In this document: positions 18,149 to 26,428 of the stretch, piece after piece
Numbering within the stretch: position 1 is the first letter of the stretch
Layout: every line of letters begins with the position of its first letter
NCBI RefSeq assembly: GCF_025200715.1
Contig: NZ_CP104143.1
Location: 3,017,501-3,081,500, forward strand
Direction: 5' to 3'
From: Rhizobium sullae
Lineage (GTDB): Bacteria > Pseudomonadota > Alphaproteobacteria > Rhizobiales > Rhizobiaceae
DNA: 64,000 nucleotides
Program-made: the position numbers and the translations under genes
The notes under the pieces: generated by a model
The model's input: only the letters and a program-made list of their open reading frames with translations
Databases searched by the model: none
Told to the model about the DNA's origin: nothing

Positions 18149-18503
18149 TCAGCCAGCCCTGACGAGTTTCCCGTCGATCGCCGACACCAGCCGCTGATCC
18201 TCTGCCGTGATATCCGGCGCGAAGCGGGCGACGACCTTCCCACTGCGGCCAGCGGTGGTCAGACGCTGATAGAGCGGGTGTGTATCTTCGCCCTTGGCCG
18301 GGAAGGCCGCGATGACGAAGCCGCGCTCGCGCTTGTCTTCACAGCGCTTTTCGAGGCCGTCATTTTTCGAGGCCGTCATATTGTTTGGTCAAGCCGCATT
18401 TCAAGGCAACGTTGACGACCAGCATCACCTTGCCGCGATAGTTGCTCAGCGTCGTTTCACGGCCATCGGCCAACTTTGCCGATACGTTCAAAAGATCAGT
18501 CAT
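18149..18503 (-). pseudogene. Glutathione peroxidase pseudogene
   Basis: Starts well: ATG 18503 (GGAG upstream), MTDLLNVSAKLADGRETTLS, NYRGKVMLVVNVALKCGLT with the catalytic Cys, then KQYDGLEK and a stop. The stop arises from a perfect 16-bp tandem duplication (18348-18363 and 18364-18379), which shifts the frame. The shifted frame continues RCEDKRERGFVIAAFPA-KGEDTHPLYQRLTTAGRSGKVV to the stop at 18149. Removing one repeat restores a 112-residue reading frame, but family members are near 160, and about 50 central residues (the FPCNQFG-type segment between FPA and KGEDTHPLY) are also missing. Two separate lesions, so it is non-functional. Confidence 0.88.
18348..18379. repeat. 16-bp perfect tandem duplication inside the gpx remnant
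   Basis: TTTTCGAGGCCGTCAT occurs twice head to tail (18348-18363, 18364-18379). The unit length is not a multiple of three, so the second copy frameshifts the gene and creates a TGA. Confidence 0.95.
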
Positions 18504-18648
18504 AGCCATTCTCCAGCTCGAATCCCGAAGCGAAAACGATACCCGCACCTTCGTTTGTCCAGCGGGTTGATGGTCCGCATAGTGGGCAAATCATCTCAAA
18601 GCAGCTAGTTTGCATGCGAAGGACAGCGCATTCTATGGGGGAAGAACC

Positions 18649-19404
18649 GTGCGGGAAGTGCTTGTAGCGGCCTTGGTTTTCGCCTGCCTCGTGATCGCTT
18701 CGCTCGGAACGATGCTGGGCTATTCGAAGTTGCCTGTACATCACCGCCAGGATGAAACCAACACTGTCGTCCGGCTGGTCGCCAATATTTTCGTTGTGAT
18801 GACCTCCCTCGTATTCGGGCTGATGATCAACTCGGCGAAGAACACATTCGAAGCACTTGACAACAACGTTCATTCCTTCGCTACGGAGATCATTCTTCTC
18901 GATCGAACGTTGCGCACCTATGGCCTCGAAGCTCATGACGCCCGACAAAGTCTTGTTGCCTATGTCGAAAAAGCATTGACCAATACGGCGCGTATCGACG
19001 GCTCGCTCGTCAGAAGCGATCGGGCGTCGGAACTAGCCCTAAACGGCGTAGGCGATAGTTTGTCGGTGATCAGTCCTATCGATGCCGGTCATGTCGCTCT
19101 GTGGGATAACGCACGCCAGCAATATCAGAAGATCGTCGAGCAGCGATGGGTCATCGTCGAGCAGTCGGAAGGGGTCATCCCCCTACCTATCATCTGCATG
19201 CTCGCTGCCTGGCTTACCCTGATCTTTGCGAGCTTCGGCTACCGGGCACCCAAGAATATCATTGTTGCCGCAATGTTCGTCATGTCTGCGCTGCTTATTT
19301 CGGCCTCGCTGTATCTCGTCCTGGATATGGACATCCCCTTTGCGGGATTGATCCAGATTTCCGATGCACCACTTCAGCGGGCACTTGCCGAAATAAAGAG
19401 CTAG
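18649..19404 (+). CDS. DUF4239-like membrane protein
   Basis: About 251 residues. The N-terminus has two membrane segments (VLVAALVFACLVIASLGTML and RLVANIFVVMTSLVFGLMIN). A soluble middle of about 120 residues follows (NSAKNTFEALDNNVHSFATE), then two or three C-terminal helices (LPIICMLAAWLTLIFASFGY; IIVAAMFVMSALLISASLYL). This layout fits the uncharacterised DUF4239 group. The start is taken as GTG 18649 because GGGGGAAG lies four bases before it; an upstream TTG at 18610 has no ribosome-binding site. No function can be assigned. Confidence 0.75.
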   Translation: MREVLVAALVFACLVIASLGTMLGYSKLPVHHRQDETNTVVRLVANIFVVMTSLVFGLMINSAKNTFEALDNNVHSFATEIILLDRTLRTYGLEAHDARQSLVAYVEKALTNTARIDGSLVRSDRASELALNGVGDSLSVISPIDAGHVALWDNARQQYQKIVEQRWVIVEQSEGVIPLPIICMLAAWLTLIFASFGYRAPKNIIVAAMFVMSALLISASLYLVLDMDIPFAGLIQISDAPLQRALAEIKS

Positions 19405-19516
19405 GAAGGTGGCAGGAACATTGATCGCGCCGCCGCATTGATAAGCCACGCAAGCGTCACATTTACTGTCCGACGGCGGATCTTCTTCCGCCGATCGGTC
19501 CGAGTCCTGGAGCAGC

Positions 19517-21286
19517 ATGACTACTGCGCAGATTCTCGCCTTCGGCGTTATTGGCCTGATGATGGCAATCTTCATCTGGGACCGGTTCCGCTATGATCTC
19601 GTTGCCTGTTGCGCGCTGGTATTGGCCATCGCAGTGGGCGTTGTTCCCTTCGACAAGGCCTTTTCCGGCTTCAGCGACGAGATCGTCATCATCGTCGGTA
19701 GCGCGCTGATGGTAAGTGCGGGCGTAGCGCGTTCCGGCGTCGTCGACAACGCCATCAAACGCTTCTTCCCGAACCTCGACAAACTGCATCTGCAGCTGGC
19801 GCTTCTTCTGATCGTCGTCGCAGTGCTTTCCGCCTTCATCAAGAATATCGGTGCGCTGGCGATCATGATTCCCGTCGCGTTCCAGTTCTCAAGGAAAACT
19901 GGCAAGTCGCCCTCGCTCTACCTGATGCCGATGAGCTTCGCGGCCTTGCTCGGCGGCCTGATGACGCAGATCGGCACCTCACCGAACATCGTCGTATCGC
20001 GGCTGCGTGACGAGATCACCGGCACCCCCTTCACCATGTTCGATTTCACGCCCGTCGGCGCAACGCTAACGCTCGTCGGCGTCGCGTTCTTGATCTTCTT
20101 TTATTGGCTGGTGCCCGAACGGCAGAACGAGAATCCAACGCTGGAAGAAGCGCTCGATCTGAAGACCTACTTTTCCGAGGCGAGCGTGGTCGAGGGTTCC
20201 AGCTTCGATGGGAGGGCGCTCAACGAGATCCTGCAGTTGGGTGATGGAGAAGTCGTGGCGACAGCGATCCTTCGAGGCCATGCCCGGATGTCGCCCTTTC
20301 CGGATATCACGCTTAGGGCCGGCGACACGATCCTGCTTGAGGGAAGACCAGAAGTCCTCGATCGTGTCGTTTCCAACGCCAAGTTGAGGCTCTCGGGAAA
20401 GCAGATGCCGCAGATGAGGGCGGAAGGCGACGTCACGTCAATTGAAGCCGTCATTTCGGCGGAATCGTCGCTCATTGGCTGGTCGGCGCGCCAGCTTTCA
20501 CTCTTCAACCGGCGGCGCATCAACCTGCTGGCCGTGAGCCGCCATGGCCATCGTCTGACCGAGCGGCTAAGTGAGGTCACATTGCGCGCGGGCGACGTTG
20601 TGGTGCTTCAGGGAAGCCGAAAGAACCTGCCGGGCTTTCTGCAGGAATTCTCGTGCCTGCCGTTGGCGCAGCGCGATATCATGCTAGGCACGCAGCGCCG
20701 CGCCTTTATGCCGATCCTCATCCTTGTCGCGGCCATGGGTGTGACTGCCGCAGGGCTCGCCCCGGTTTCCGTTGCCTTCTTCTGCGCGGCCCTTTCCATG
20801 GTCATCTTCCGCGTGATCCCTTTGGCCGAGATATACAAATCGCTTGATGGGCCAATTCTCATCATGCTGGCGGCGCTCATTCCCGTCTCGGACTCCCTGA
20901 GGACGACGGGCGGCAGCGAGCTGATCGCCGGGTGGCTTGGTCACTTCGCGACCCAGATGCCGCCTTCCGGAGCGCTTGCGCTAATCCTCATAACGGCGAT
21001 GGCGATAACACCCTTCCTCAACAATGCGGCAACCGTGCTTGTCATGGCACCGATCGCCGCAAGCTTCGCGCAGACGCTAGGGTACAGGCCGGAAGCCTTC
21101 CTGATGGCGGTTGCGATCGGCGCAGGCTGCGATTTCCTCACGCCGATTGGTCATCAGTGTAATACGCTGGTCTTCGGCCCCGGTGGCTACCGGTTCAGCG
21201 ACTATCCGCGCCTTGGCTTGCCGCTCTCCTTCATCATCATTCTCGTCAGCGTGCCGATGCTTCTCCACGTCTGGCCGGTCCACTGA
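19517..21286 (+). CDS. SLC13/DASS-type transporter with two central TrkA-C (RCK_C) domains
   Basis: 589-residue membrane transporter. Hydrophobic halves (residues about 1-210 and 390-589) flank two regulatory RCK_C domains (about 220-300 and 305-385; repeated phrases ITLRAGDTILLEGRPE and VTLRAGDVVVLQGSRK). Conserved helical-hairpin segments IKNIGALAIMIPVAFQFSRK and TPFLNNAATVLVMAPIAASF, each followed by a T/S-P-I-G-type motif (LMTQIGTSPNI; FLTPIGHQCNT), match sodium-coupled anion transporters. Likely substrates are dicarboxylates, sulfate or similar anions; the choice cannot be made from sequence. CTGGAG precedes the ATG. Confidence 0.88.
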   Translation: MTTAQILAFGVIGLMMAIFIWDRFRYDLVACCALVLAIAVGVVPFDKAFSGFSDEIVIIVGSALMVSAGVARSGVVDNAIKRFFPNLDKLHLQLALLLIVVAVLSAFIKNIGALAIMIPVAFQFSRKTGKSPSLYLMPMSFAALLGGLMTQIGTSPNIVVSRLRDEITGTPFTMFDFTPVGATLTLVGVAFLIFFYWLVPERQNENPTLEEALDLKTYFSEASVVEGSSFDGRALNEILQLGDGEVVATAILRGHARMSPFPDITLRAGDTILLEGRPEVLDRVVSNAKLRLSGKQMPQMRAEGDVTSIEAVISAESSLIGWSARQLSLFNRRRINLLAVSRHGHRLTERLSEVTLRAGDVVVLQGSRKNLPGFLQEFSCLPLAQRDIMLGTQRRAFMPILILVAAMGVTAAGLAPVSVAFFCAALSMVIFRVIPLAEIYKSLDGPILIMLAALIPVSDSLRTTGGSELIAGWLGHFATQMPPSGALALILITAMAITPFLNNAATVLVMAPIAASFAQTLGYRPEAFLMAVAIGAGCDFLTPIGHQCNTLVFGPGGYRFSDYPRLGLPLSFIIILVSVPMLLHVWPVH

Positions 21287-21481
21287 GGCAGGGTACTGCC
21301 CATTTTCCTTGACGTGCGCGGTCGAATATGGCCTTAAGGCCAGCCAAACGGACAATCGGCGGATGAACCGGGCAGAATGCCCTTATCCGGCCGGTTTCCT
21401 GATCCAGTAACCTGCATTCTTCCGCCGAACGTCGCTTTCGCCAAGGAAAGCCGTCCGGCATTCATTTGACGGGCACATAAA

Positions 21482-22939
21482 ATGACAGCTTCCGGCGTCC
21501 GCGTCCGCATCGCTCCCTCGCCGACCGGCGAGCCGCATGTCGGCACCGCTTACATCGCTCTCTTCAATTACCTTTTCGCCAAGAAGCACGGCGGCGAGTT
21601 CATTCTGCGCATCGAGGATACCGATGCGACGCGCTCGACCCCCGAATTCGAAAAGAAGGTGCTGGACGCGCTGAAATGGTGTGGGCTGAAGTGGTCGGAA
21701 GGCCCGGATGTCGGCGGCCCTTATGGCCCGTACCGCCAGAGCGACCGCAAGCATATCTACGGCGAATATGTCGAGAAGATCGTTGCTGCTGGCCACGGCT
21801 TCCGTTGTTTCTGCACGCCGGAGCGCCTGGAAAAGATGCGCGAGGCGCAGCGCGCTGCCAACCTGCCGCCGAAGTATGACGGGCACTGCCTGAACCTTTC
21901 GGCCGAGGAAGTCAGCTCGCGCATGACAGCGGGCGAACCCTCCGTCGTGCGTATGAAGATCCCTACCGAGGGTTCCTGCAAATTTACCGACGGCGTCTAT
22001 GGCGACGTGGAAATCCCGTGGGATGCGGTGGACATGCAAGTTCTGCTCAAGGCAGATGGCATGCCGACCTATCACATGGCAAACGTCGTCGACGACCACC
22101 TGATGAAGATCACCCACGTCGCCCGCGGCGAGGAGTGGCTGGCATCGGTTCCGAAACACATCCTGATCTACCGGTATCTCGGCCTTGAGCCGCCCGTGTT
22201 CATGCATCTGTCGCTGATGCGCAATGCCGACAAGTCGAAGCTGTCGAAGCGCAAAAACCCGACCTCGATCTCTTACTACACCGCACTCGGCTATATCCCC
22301 GAGGCGCTGATGAACTTCCTCGGCCTGTTCTTCGTCCAGATCGCCGAAGGCGAAGAGCTGATGACGATGGACGAACTCACCGAAAAGTTCGATCCGGAGA
22401 ACCTCTCAAAGGCCGGCGCAATCTTCGATATCCAGAAACTCGATTGGCTGAACGGCCGCTGGATCCGCGAGAAGCTTTCGGAAGAGGAATTCCAGCACCG
22501 CGTTCTGCACTGGGCGATGGAAAACGATCGCCTGAAGGCAGGGCTTGCGCTCTCACAGTCGCGCATCTCCAAGCTCGGCGAATTGCCGGACCTCACGGGT
22601 TTCCTGTTCAAATCGGACCTGAACCTTGATCCGTCCGCTTTTGCTAAGATCAAGTCGCCGCCGGAAGAGATCCTGGAGATCCTCAACACGGTGCAGCCGG
22701 ACCTCGAAAAGATCCTCGAATGGAACGTCGAGTCGATCGAAGCCGAGCTGCGTGCCGTTGCCGACCGCATGGGCAAGAAGCTGAAGGTGGTCGTCGCACC
22801 GCTTTTCGTTGCCATCTCCGGCTCGTCGCGTTCGCTGCCCCTCTTCGATTCCATGGCGATCCTCGGCCGCGCGGTCGTGCGGCAACGGCTGAAACTTGCG
22901 TCGCAGGCAGTCGCCTCCCTCGTCGGCCCGAAGAACTGA
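21482..22939 (+). CDS. gltX: Glutamyl-tRNA synthetase
   Basis: Class I aminoacyl-tRNA synthetase of 485 residues charging tRNA-Glu. It has the HIGH-type signature RIAPSPTGEPHVGTAY (residues 8-23), FILRIEDTDATRSTPEFEKK, and the KMSKS-type loop KSKLSKRKNP near residue 255. The C-terminal anticodon-binding region (SLPLFDSMAILGRAVVRQRL) is present. Some Alphaproteobacteria carry two GltX paralogues, so this may not be the only one. It is followed after 16 bases by lysS, suggesting a synthetase operon. No strong Shine-Dalgarno is seen. Confidence 0.97.
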   Translation: MTASGVRVRIAPSPTGEPHVGTAYIALFNYLFAKKHGGEFILRIEDTDATRSTPEFEKKVLDALKWCGLKWSEGPDVGGPYGPYRQSDRKHIYGEYVEKIVAAGHGFRCFCTPERLEKMREAQRAANLPPKYDGHCLNLSAEEVSSRMTAGEPSVVRMKIPTEGSCKFTDGVYGDVEIPWDAVDMQVLLKADGMPTYHMANVVDDHLMKITHVARGEEWLASVPKHILIYRYLGLEPPVFMHLSLMRNADKSKLSKRKNPTSISYYTALGYIPEALMNFLGLFFVQIAEGEELMTMDELTEKFDPENLSKAGAIFDIQKLDWLNGRWIREKLSEEEFQHRVLHWAMENDRLKAGLALSQSRISKLGELPDLTGFLFKSDLNLDPSAFAKIKSPPEEILEILNTVQPDLEKILEWNVESIEAELRAVADRMGKKLKVVVAPLFVAISGSSRSLPLFDSMAILGRAVVRQRLKLASQAVASLVGPKN

Positions 22940-22955
22940 ACCGGACGTTTGCATC

Positions 22956-24452
22956 ATGACTGAAAAGACCGAAACAGCGACCCTTTCCTCCGACGCAACG
23001 GAAGTCCGCGCCCAGAAGCTGAAGCTGCTGCGCGAACAGGTCGGCGATGTCTATCCGGCGCATTTCCACCGGACGATCACCAATGCCGAACTTATTGCGA
23101 AATACGAGGACCTGGAGCCAGACACCGAGACGCAGGATGTCGTCACCGTTGCCGGCCGCGTCTATTCCTCGCGCAACTCCGGTATGTTCATGGATATCCA
23201 TGACGCCTCCGGCAAAATCCAGATTTTCAGCCACAAGGATGTGACGGGCGAAGAGGCTCGCGCGCTGCTGCCGATGATCGACATTGGCGACATCATCGGT
23301 GTGACTGGCGTCGTCCGCCGCACCAAGCGCGGCGAACTGACGATCAACGCTCAGCAGATCACCATGCTGACCAAGTCGCTGCTGCCGATGCCCGAGAAGT
23401 GGCATGGCCTCTCTGACATCGAGCTGCGCTACCGCAAGCGCCACCTCGACATCATGACCAACGAGGAATCCAAGCTCCGCTTCCAGCAACGTTCGAAGAT
23501 CGTCTCCGGGATCCGCCGCTTCATGGAGAACGACGGCTTCATGGAAGTCGAGACGCCGATGTTGCAGTCGGTCTATGGCGGTGCAACAGCCGAGCCATTC
23601 AAGACGCATCACAACACGCTGAAGCTCGACATGTACCTGCGCATTGCGCCGGAACTCTTTCTGAAGCGCACGCTCGTCTCGGGTCTCACCGACAAGGTAT
23701 TCGAGATCAACCGCAACTTCCGCAACGAAGGCGTCTCGACAAGGCACAATCCCGAATTCACCATGATGGAGTGCTACTGGGCCTACGCCGACTACGAGGA
23801 CATGATGGACCTCGTGGAACGCCTGTTCGCCGAACTCGCGATTTCCATCCATGGCAGCACGGAATTCACCTTCGTCGACAAGCGGATCTCCTTCAAGGGT
23901 CCGTTCCGCCGCGTGCCGATGCCCGATGCCGTTAAGGAAGCAACCGGCATCGACTTCCTGGCAATCAAGACCGATGAGGAAGCCCGCGCCGCCACAAGGG
24001 CGGCTGGTTTCGAAATTGAAAAGGACGCGACCTGGGGCGAATGCCTCGCCTTCATCTTCGAGGAGAAGGTCGAAAGCACACTGATTCAGCCCGCGCACGT
24101 CACGCATTTCCCGAAGGACATCTCGCCCTTCGCCAAAGAAGTGCCGGGCGAGCCTCGCCTCGTCGAGCGTTTCGAGACCTATTGCAACGCTTGGGAACTC
24201 GGCAACGCCTTCTCGGAGCTCAACGACCCGGAAGAGCAGCGCAAGCGGATGGTCGAGCAGTTGGAGCAGGCACACGCGCGCGGCGAGAAAGAAAAGCAGC
24301 TGGACGACGAATTCCTCGATGCGATCGACCAAGGCATGCCGCCGGCAGGCGGTCTCGGCATCGGCGTCGACCGCCTGATCATGCTGCTTACGAATTCACC
24401 TTCGATCCGCGACATCATCCTCTTCCCGGCTCGCCGCAGCAAGGCGGACTGA
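22956..24452 (+). CDS. lysS: Lysyl-tRNA synthetase, class II
   Basis: 498 residues. An N-terminal OB-fold anticodon-binding domain (VVTVAGRVYSSRNSGMFMDI, about residues 48-67) precedes the class II core. Motif 1 is FMEVETPMLQ, motif 2 VFEINRNFRNEGVSTRHNPE, and motif 3 GLGIGVDRLIMLL at the C-terminus. ATG 22956 starts 16 bases after gltX; the frame upstream of it overlaps gltX. Alphaproteobacteria are divided between class I and class II LysRS, and this is clearly class II. A bidirectional terminator follows. Confidence 0.97.
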   Translation: MTEKTETATLSSDATEVRAQKLKLLREQVGDVYPAHFHRTITNAELIAKYEDLEPDTETQDVVTVAGRVYSSRNSGMFMDIHDASGKIQIFSHKDVTGEEARALLPMIDIGDIIGVTGVVRRTKRGELTINAQQITMLTKSLLPMPEKWHGLSDIELRYRKRHLDIMTNEESKLRFQQRSKIVSGIRRFMENDGFMEVETPMLQSVYGGATAEPFKTHHNTLKLDMYLRIAPELFLKRTLVSGLTDKVFEINRNFRNEGVSTRHNPEFTMMECYWAYADYEDMMDLVERLFAELAISIHGSTEFTFVDKRISFKGPFRRVPMPDAVKEATGIDFLAIKTDEEARAATRAAGFEIEKDATWGECLAFIFEEKVESTLIQPAHVTHFPKDISPFAKEVPGEPRLVERFETYCNAWELGNAFSELNDPEEQRKRMVEQLEQAHARGEKEKQLDDEFLDAIDQGMPPAGGLGIGVDRLIMLLTNSPSIRDIILFPARRSKAD

Positions 24453-24482
24453 GCGCAAGGCTAGCGAAGATAAGCAGATTCA

Positions 24483-24515
24483 AAAAGGCAGGCGGCCGGT
24501 GGTTGCCCGCCTTTT
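24483..24515. terminator. Bidirectional terminator between lysS and the convergent gene
   Basis: AAAAGGCAGGC (24483-24493) and GCCCGCCTTTT (24505-24515) form an 11-bp stem with one mismatch. T runs occur on both strands, suiting termination of lysS and of the opposing gene that ends at 24529. Confidence 0.8.
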
Positions 24516-24528
24516 GCATGTGAGTGAT

Positions 24529-25218
24529 CTAATGGCCGGAAGCTGGAGCAGCCTTGCCGCTTTCTGGCGAAGAAGCGCTTTCGCCTTCCGGTGATGCGTC
24601 CTCCTCGCCGTCCTTCATCTTGCTCTCGCTTTCGGTTGCGGCGACGGCGGTCGGATCGATACAATCGGAGCGTTGCTTGAAGGAGGCGCTAAGCGCCTGG
24701 ATCTCTTCGGCTGGCAAGTCGATGCGCTCGCCGAAGAACAGCCCATTCTCGCTCGCCAGACCATCGTAATAGCGGGCAGTATAGGGTTTGCCGTTCAGCC
24801 CTTCGACCAACTGGTCGGGATGCGGGATATAGACCACATCTGCGCCGATCGCGCGGCCTCGCATATCCGAACGCAACGTCGGCCCGTTCTCATCGAGAAC
24901 CACGACCTGCACCAGATCGGGCTTTTCCTGCTCATAGACGGCTTGCGCGACGCGCAAGGCAGTCTTCACCCGCGTCATGCCGTCGGTCGGTTCGGTCTTG
25001 ATGTATTTGCGGATCCAGACGCGATCCTGCTTCTTGATGGTCACGAGGTTGACATCTGTGCAGGAGACGCCGTTCAGCTCTTCCAGGGACCGGCCGATAA
25101 TATTGTCCCTGCCGATATAAAGCGCAGCGCCGCCGGAAGCGCCCGCAAAGAGGGCCATTCCGCCGATCACGACCACCAATTTCCGGGAGGGCCGGAAGAT
25201 GCGCAGTAAGGCCTTCAC
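24529..25218 (-). CDS. Uncharacterised membrane-anchored protein
   Basis: I do not recognise a domain. The 229-residue product has a short basic N-terminus, a single membrane segment (KLVVVIGGMALFAGASGGAALYI, about residues 12-34) and a soluble region with SCTDVNLVTIKKQDRVWIRK and VVLDENGPTLRSDMRGRAIG. The acidic, Ser/Pro-rich tail (EDASPEGESASSPESGKAAP) is probably disordered. The topology suggests a periplasmic body held by an N-terminal anchor. The start is taken as GTG 25218, with CGGAG upstream; a GTG at 25257 is possible. It is convergent with lysS. Confidence 0.7.
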   Translation of the reverse strand: MKALLRIFRPSRKLVVVIGGMALFAGASGGAALYIGRDNIIGRSLEELNGVSCTDVNLVTIKKQDRVWIRKYIKTEPTDGMTRVKTALRVAQAVYEQEKPDLVQVVVLDENGPTLRSDMRGRAIGADVVYIPHPDQLVEGLNGKPYTARYYDGLASENGLFFGERIDLPAEEIQALSASFKQRSDCIDPTAVAATESESKMKDGEEDASPEGESASSPESGKAAPASGH

Positions 25219-25397
25219 GCCAACTGCTCCGCCATCGAAAAAACTCCAACGCAACACATGCCAGTGAAGCTAGTCAAACGACGTTTCGGAATGCTTAAGT
25301 GGTCTTCCAAGAAACATACCAATTCTGCTGAAAGACCAAAAAAGGTCCACCACACACTACGCTTGTCATGATCCGTTCGGCCGTGTTCTAAACATGC

Positions 25398-26306
25398 ATG
25401 GCCTTCACACTTCGTCAGATCCAGTATTTTGTCGCCGTTGCCGAACAGGGTTCGGTGACGCGCGCTGCGCAGAATCTATCGATCTCGCAATCCTCCGTGA
25501 CGGAAGCGCTGAAGGAGCTGGAAACCGACCTCGGCGTCGAGCTTTTCGAACGTCACCCGCGCGGGCTGACGATCACGCATAACGGCCATCAATTTCTCCG
25601 GCATGCGACAAAAATTCTAGCCAGTGTCTCCGATGCCCGCGCCAGTTTTTCCAGCCTGCAAGGCGCTCTTTCCGGCACACTGAACATCGGCGTCACCTCG
25701 CTGGTCGCAGGCTATGTACTTTCCGACCTCCTGGCGCGCTACCGCCGTGCCTGCCCGGGTGTGGAGGTGAGCGCAATCGAAGACAATGGTGGCTATCTCG
25801 AGCATCTGCTGGTTGGCGGCGAACTCGATGTTGCGGTCATGGTCATTTCCAACCTTCGCGACCGCATGGCGCTCCAGGCGGAAATTCTCGAGACTTCACC
25901 CTATCGTCTCTGGCTGCCGATAGGCCACCCGCTCGTTTCAGCCGACATCATCTCCGTCGCTGACATCGCCCGCGAGCCGCTGATCATGCTGACGGTCGAT
26001 GAGATCGAAGAGAATACCGGCAAGCTGCTGTCAGCCCTCGGCGCCCGACCGCATGTCGCCTTCCGCACCCGCTCGGTCGAAGCCGTGCGCAGTCTCGTTG
26101 CAACAGGCGCCGGCGTCGCCCTACTTCCCGATCTCGTCTACCGCCCCTGGTCGCTGGAAGGCGACCGCATCGAAAGCCGCGACGTCTCCGGTTCGCTGCC
26201 GGTCGTGCAGGTTGGCATGGTTTGGCGTAAAGGCTCGAGTCTGCCTCAGGCGGCCCGCGATTTCGTCGGCATCGCCGAAGCGATGAGATCCGGCCGTCCG
26301 CGATGA
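25398..26306 (+). CDS. LysR-family transcriptional regulator
   Basis: 302 residues. The N-terminal winged helix is TLRQIQYFVAVAEQGSVTRA-AQNLSISQSSVTEALKELE (about residues 4-43), with the usual effector domain after residue 90 (LSGTLNIGVTSLVAGYVLSD). It lies just upstream of, and in the same direction as, a polyamine-type ABC operon and probably activates it. A perfect 11-bp-arm palindrome immediately follows its stop codon. Co-directional placement is less usual for LysR proteins, which are often divergent from their targets. Confidence 0.92.
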   Translation: MAFTLRQIQYFVAVAEQGSVTRAAQNLSISQSSVTEALKELETDLGVELFERHPRGLTITHNGHQFLRHATKILASVSDARASFSSLQGALSGTLNIGVTSLVAGYVLSDLLARYRRACPGVEVSAIEDNGGYLEHLLVGGELDVAVMVISNLRDRMALQAEILETSPYRLWLPIGHPLVSADIISVADIAREPLIMLTVDEIEENTGKLLSALGARPHVAFRTRSVEAVRSLVATGAGVALLPDLVYRPWSLEGDRIESRDVSGSLPVVQVGMVWRKGSSLPQAARDFVGIAEAMRSGRPR

Positions 26307-26329
26307 CGATATCGGAATTTCCGATATCG
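26307..26329. promoter_or_regulatory. Perfect palindrome between lysR and the ABC operon
   Basis: CGATATCGGAA-T-TTCCGATATCG, 11-bp perfect arms around one base, starting right after the LysR stop codon and about 100 bases before the binding-protein start. It could be an operator for the downstream operon. The following CCTTTCT is too poor in T for a convincing intrinsic terminator. Confidence 0.6.
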
Positions 26330-26428
26330 CCTTTCTGACAAATGAATTTGCGAAACCGGATTTTTCAGCGCACCTTTTCTGCCGGGAACAAAACGCCGCG
26401 GCAAGCGGCACCAACCGGGAGACAGGCG

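Noticed and set aside
18610..18648. Upstream TTG start for the DUF4239-like gene
   Set aside because: GTG 18649 is preceded by GGGGGAAG at good spacing, whereas TTG 18610 has no ribosome-binding site.
21329..21342. TGGCCTTAAGGCCA palindrome upstream of gltX
   Set aside because: Continuous palindrome without loop, no related copies nearby and no regulator to link it to; may be chance.
22683..24332. 549-codon open frame antisense to gltX/lysS
   Set aside because: It mirrors lysS codons in a GC-rich genome; the plus-strand product has all class II LysRS motifs, the antisense one none.
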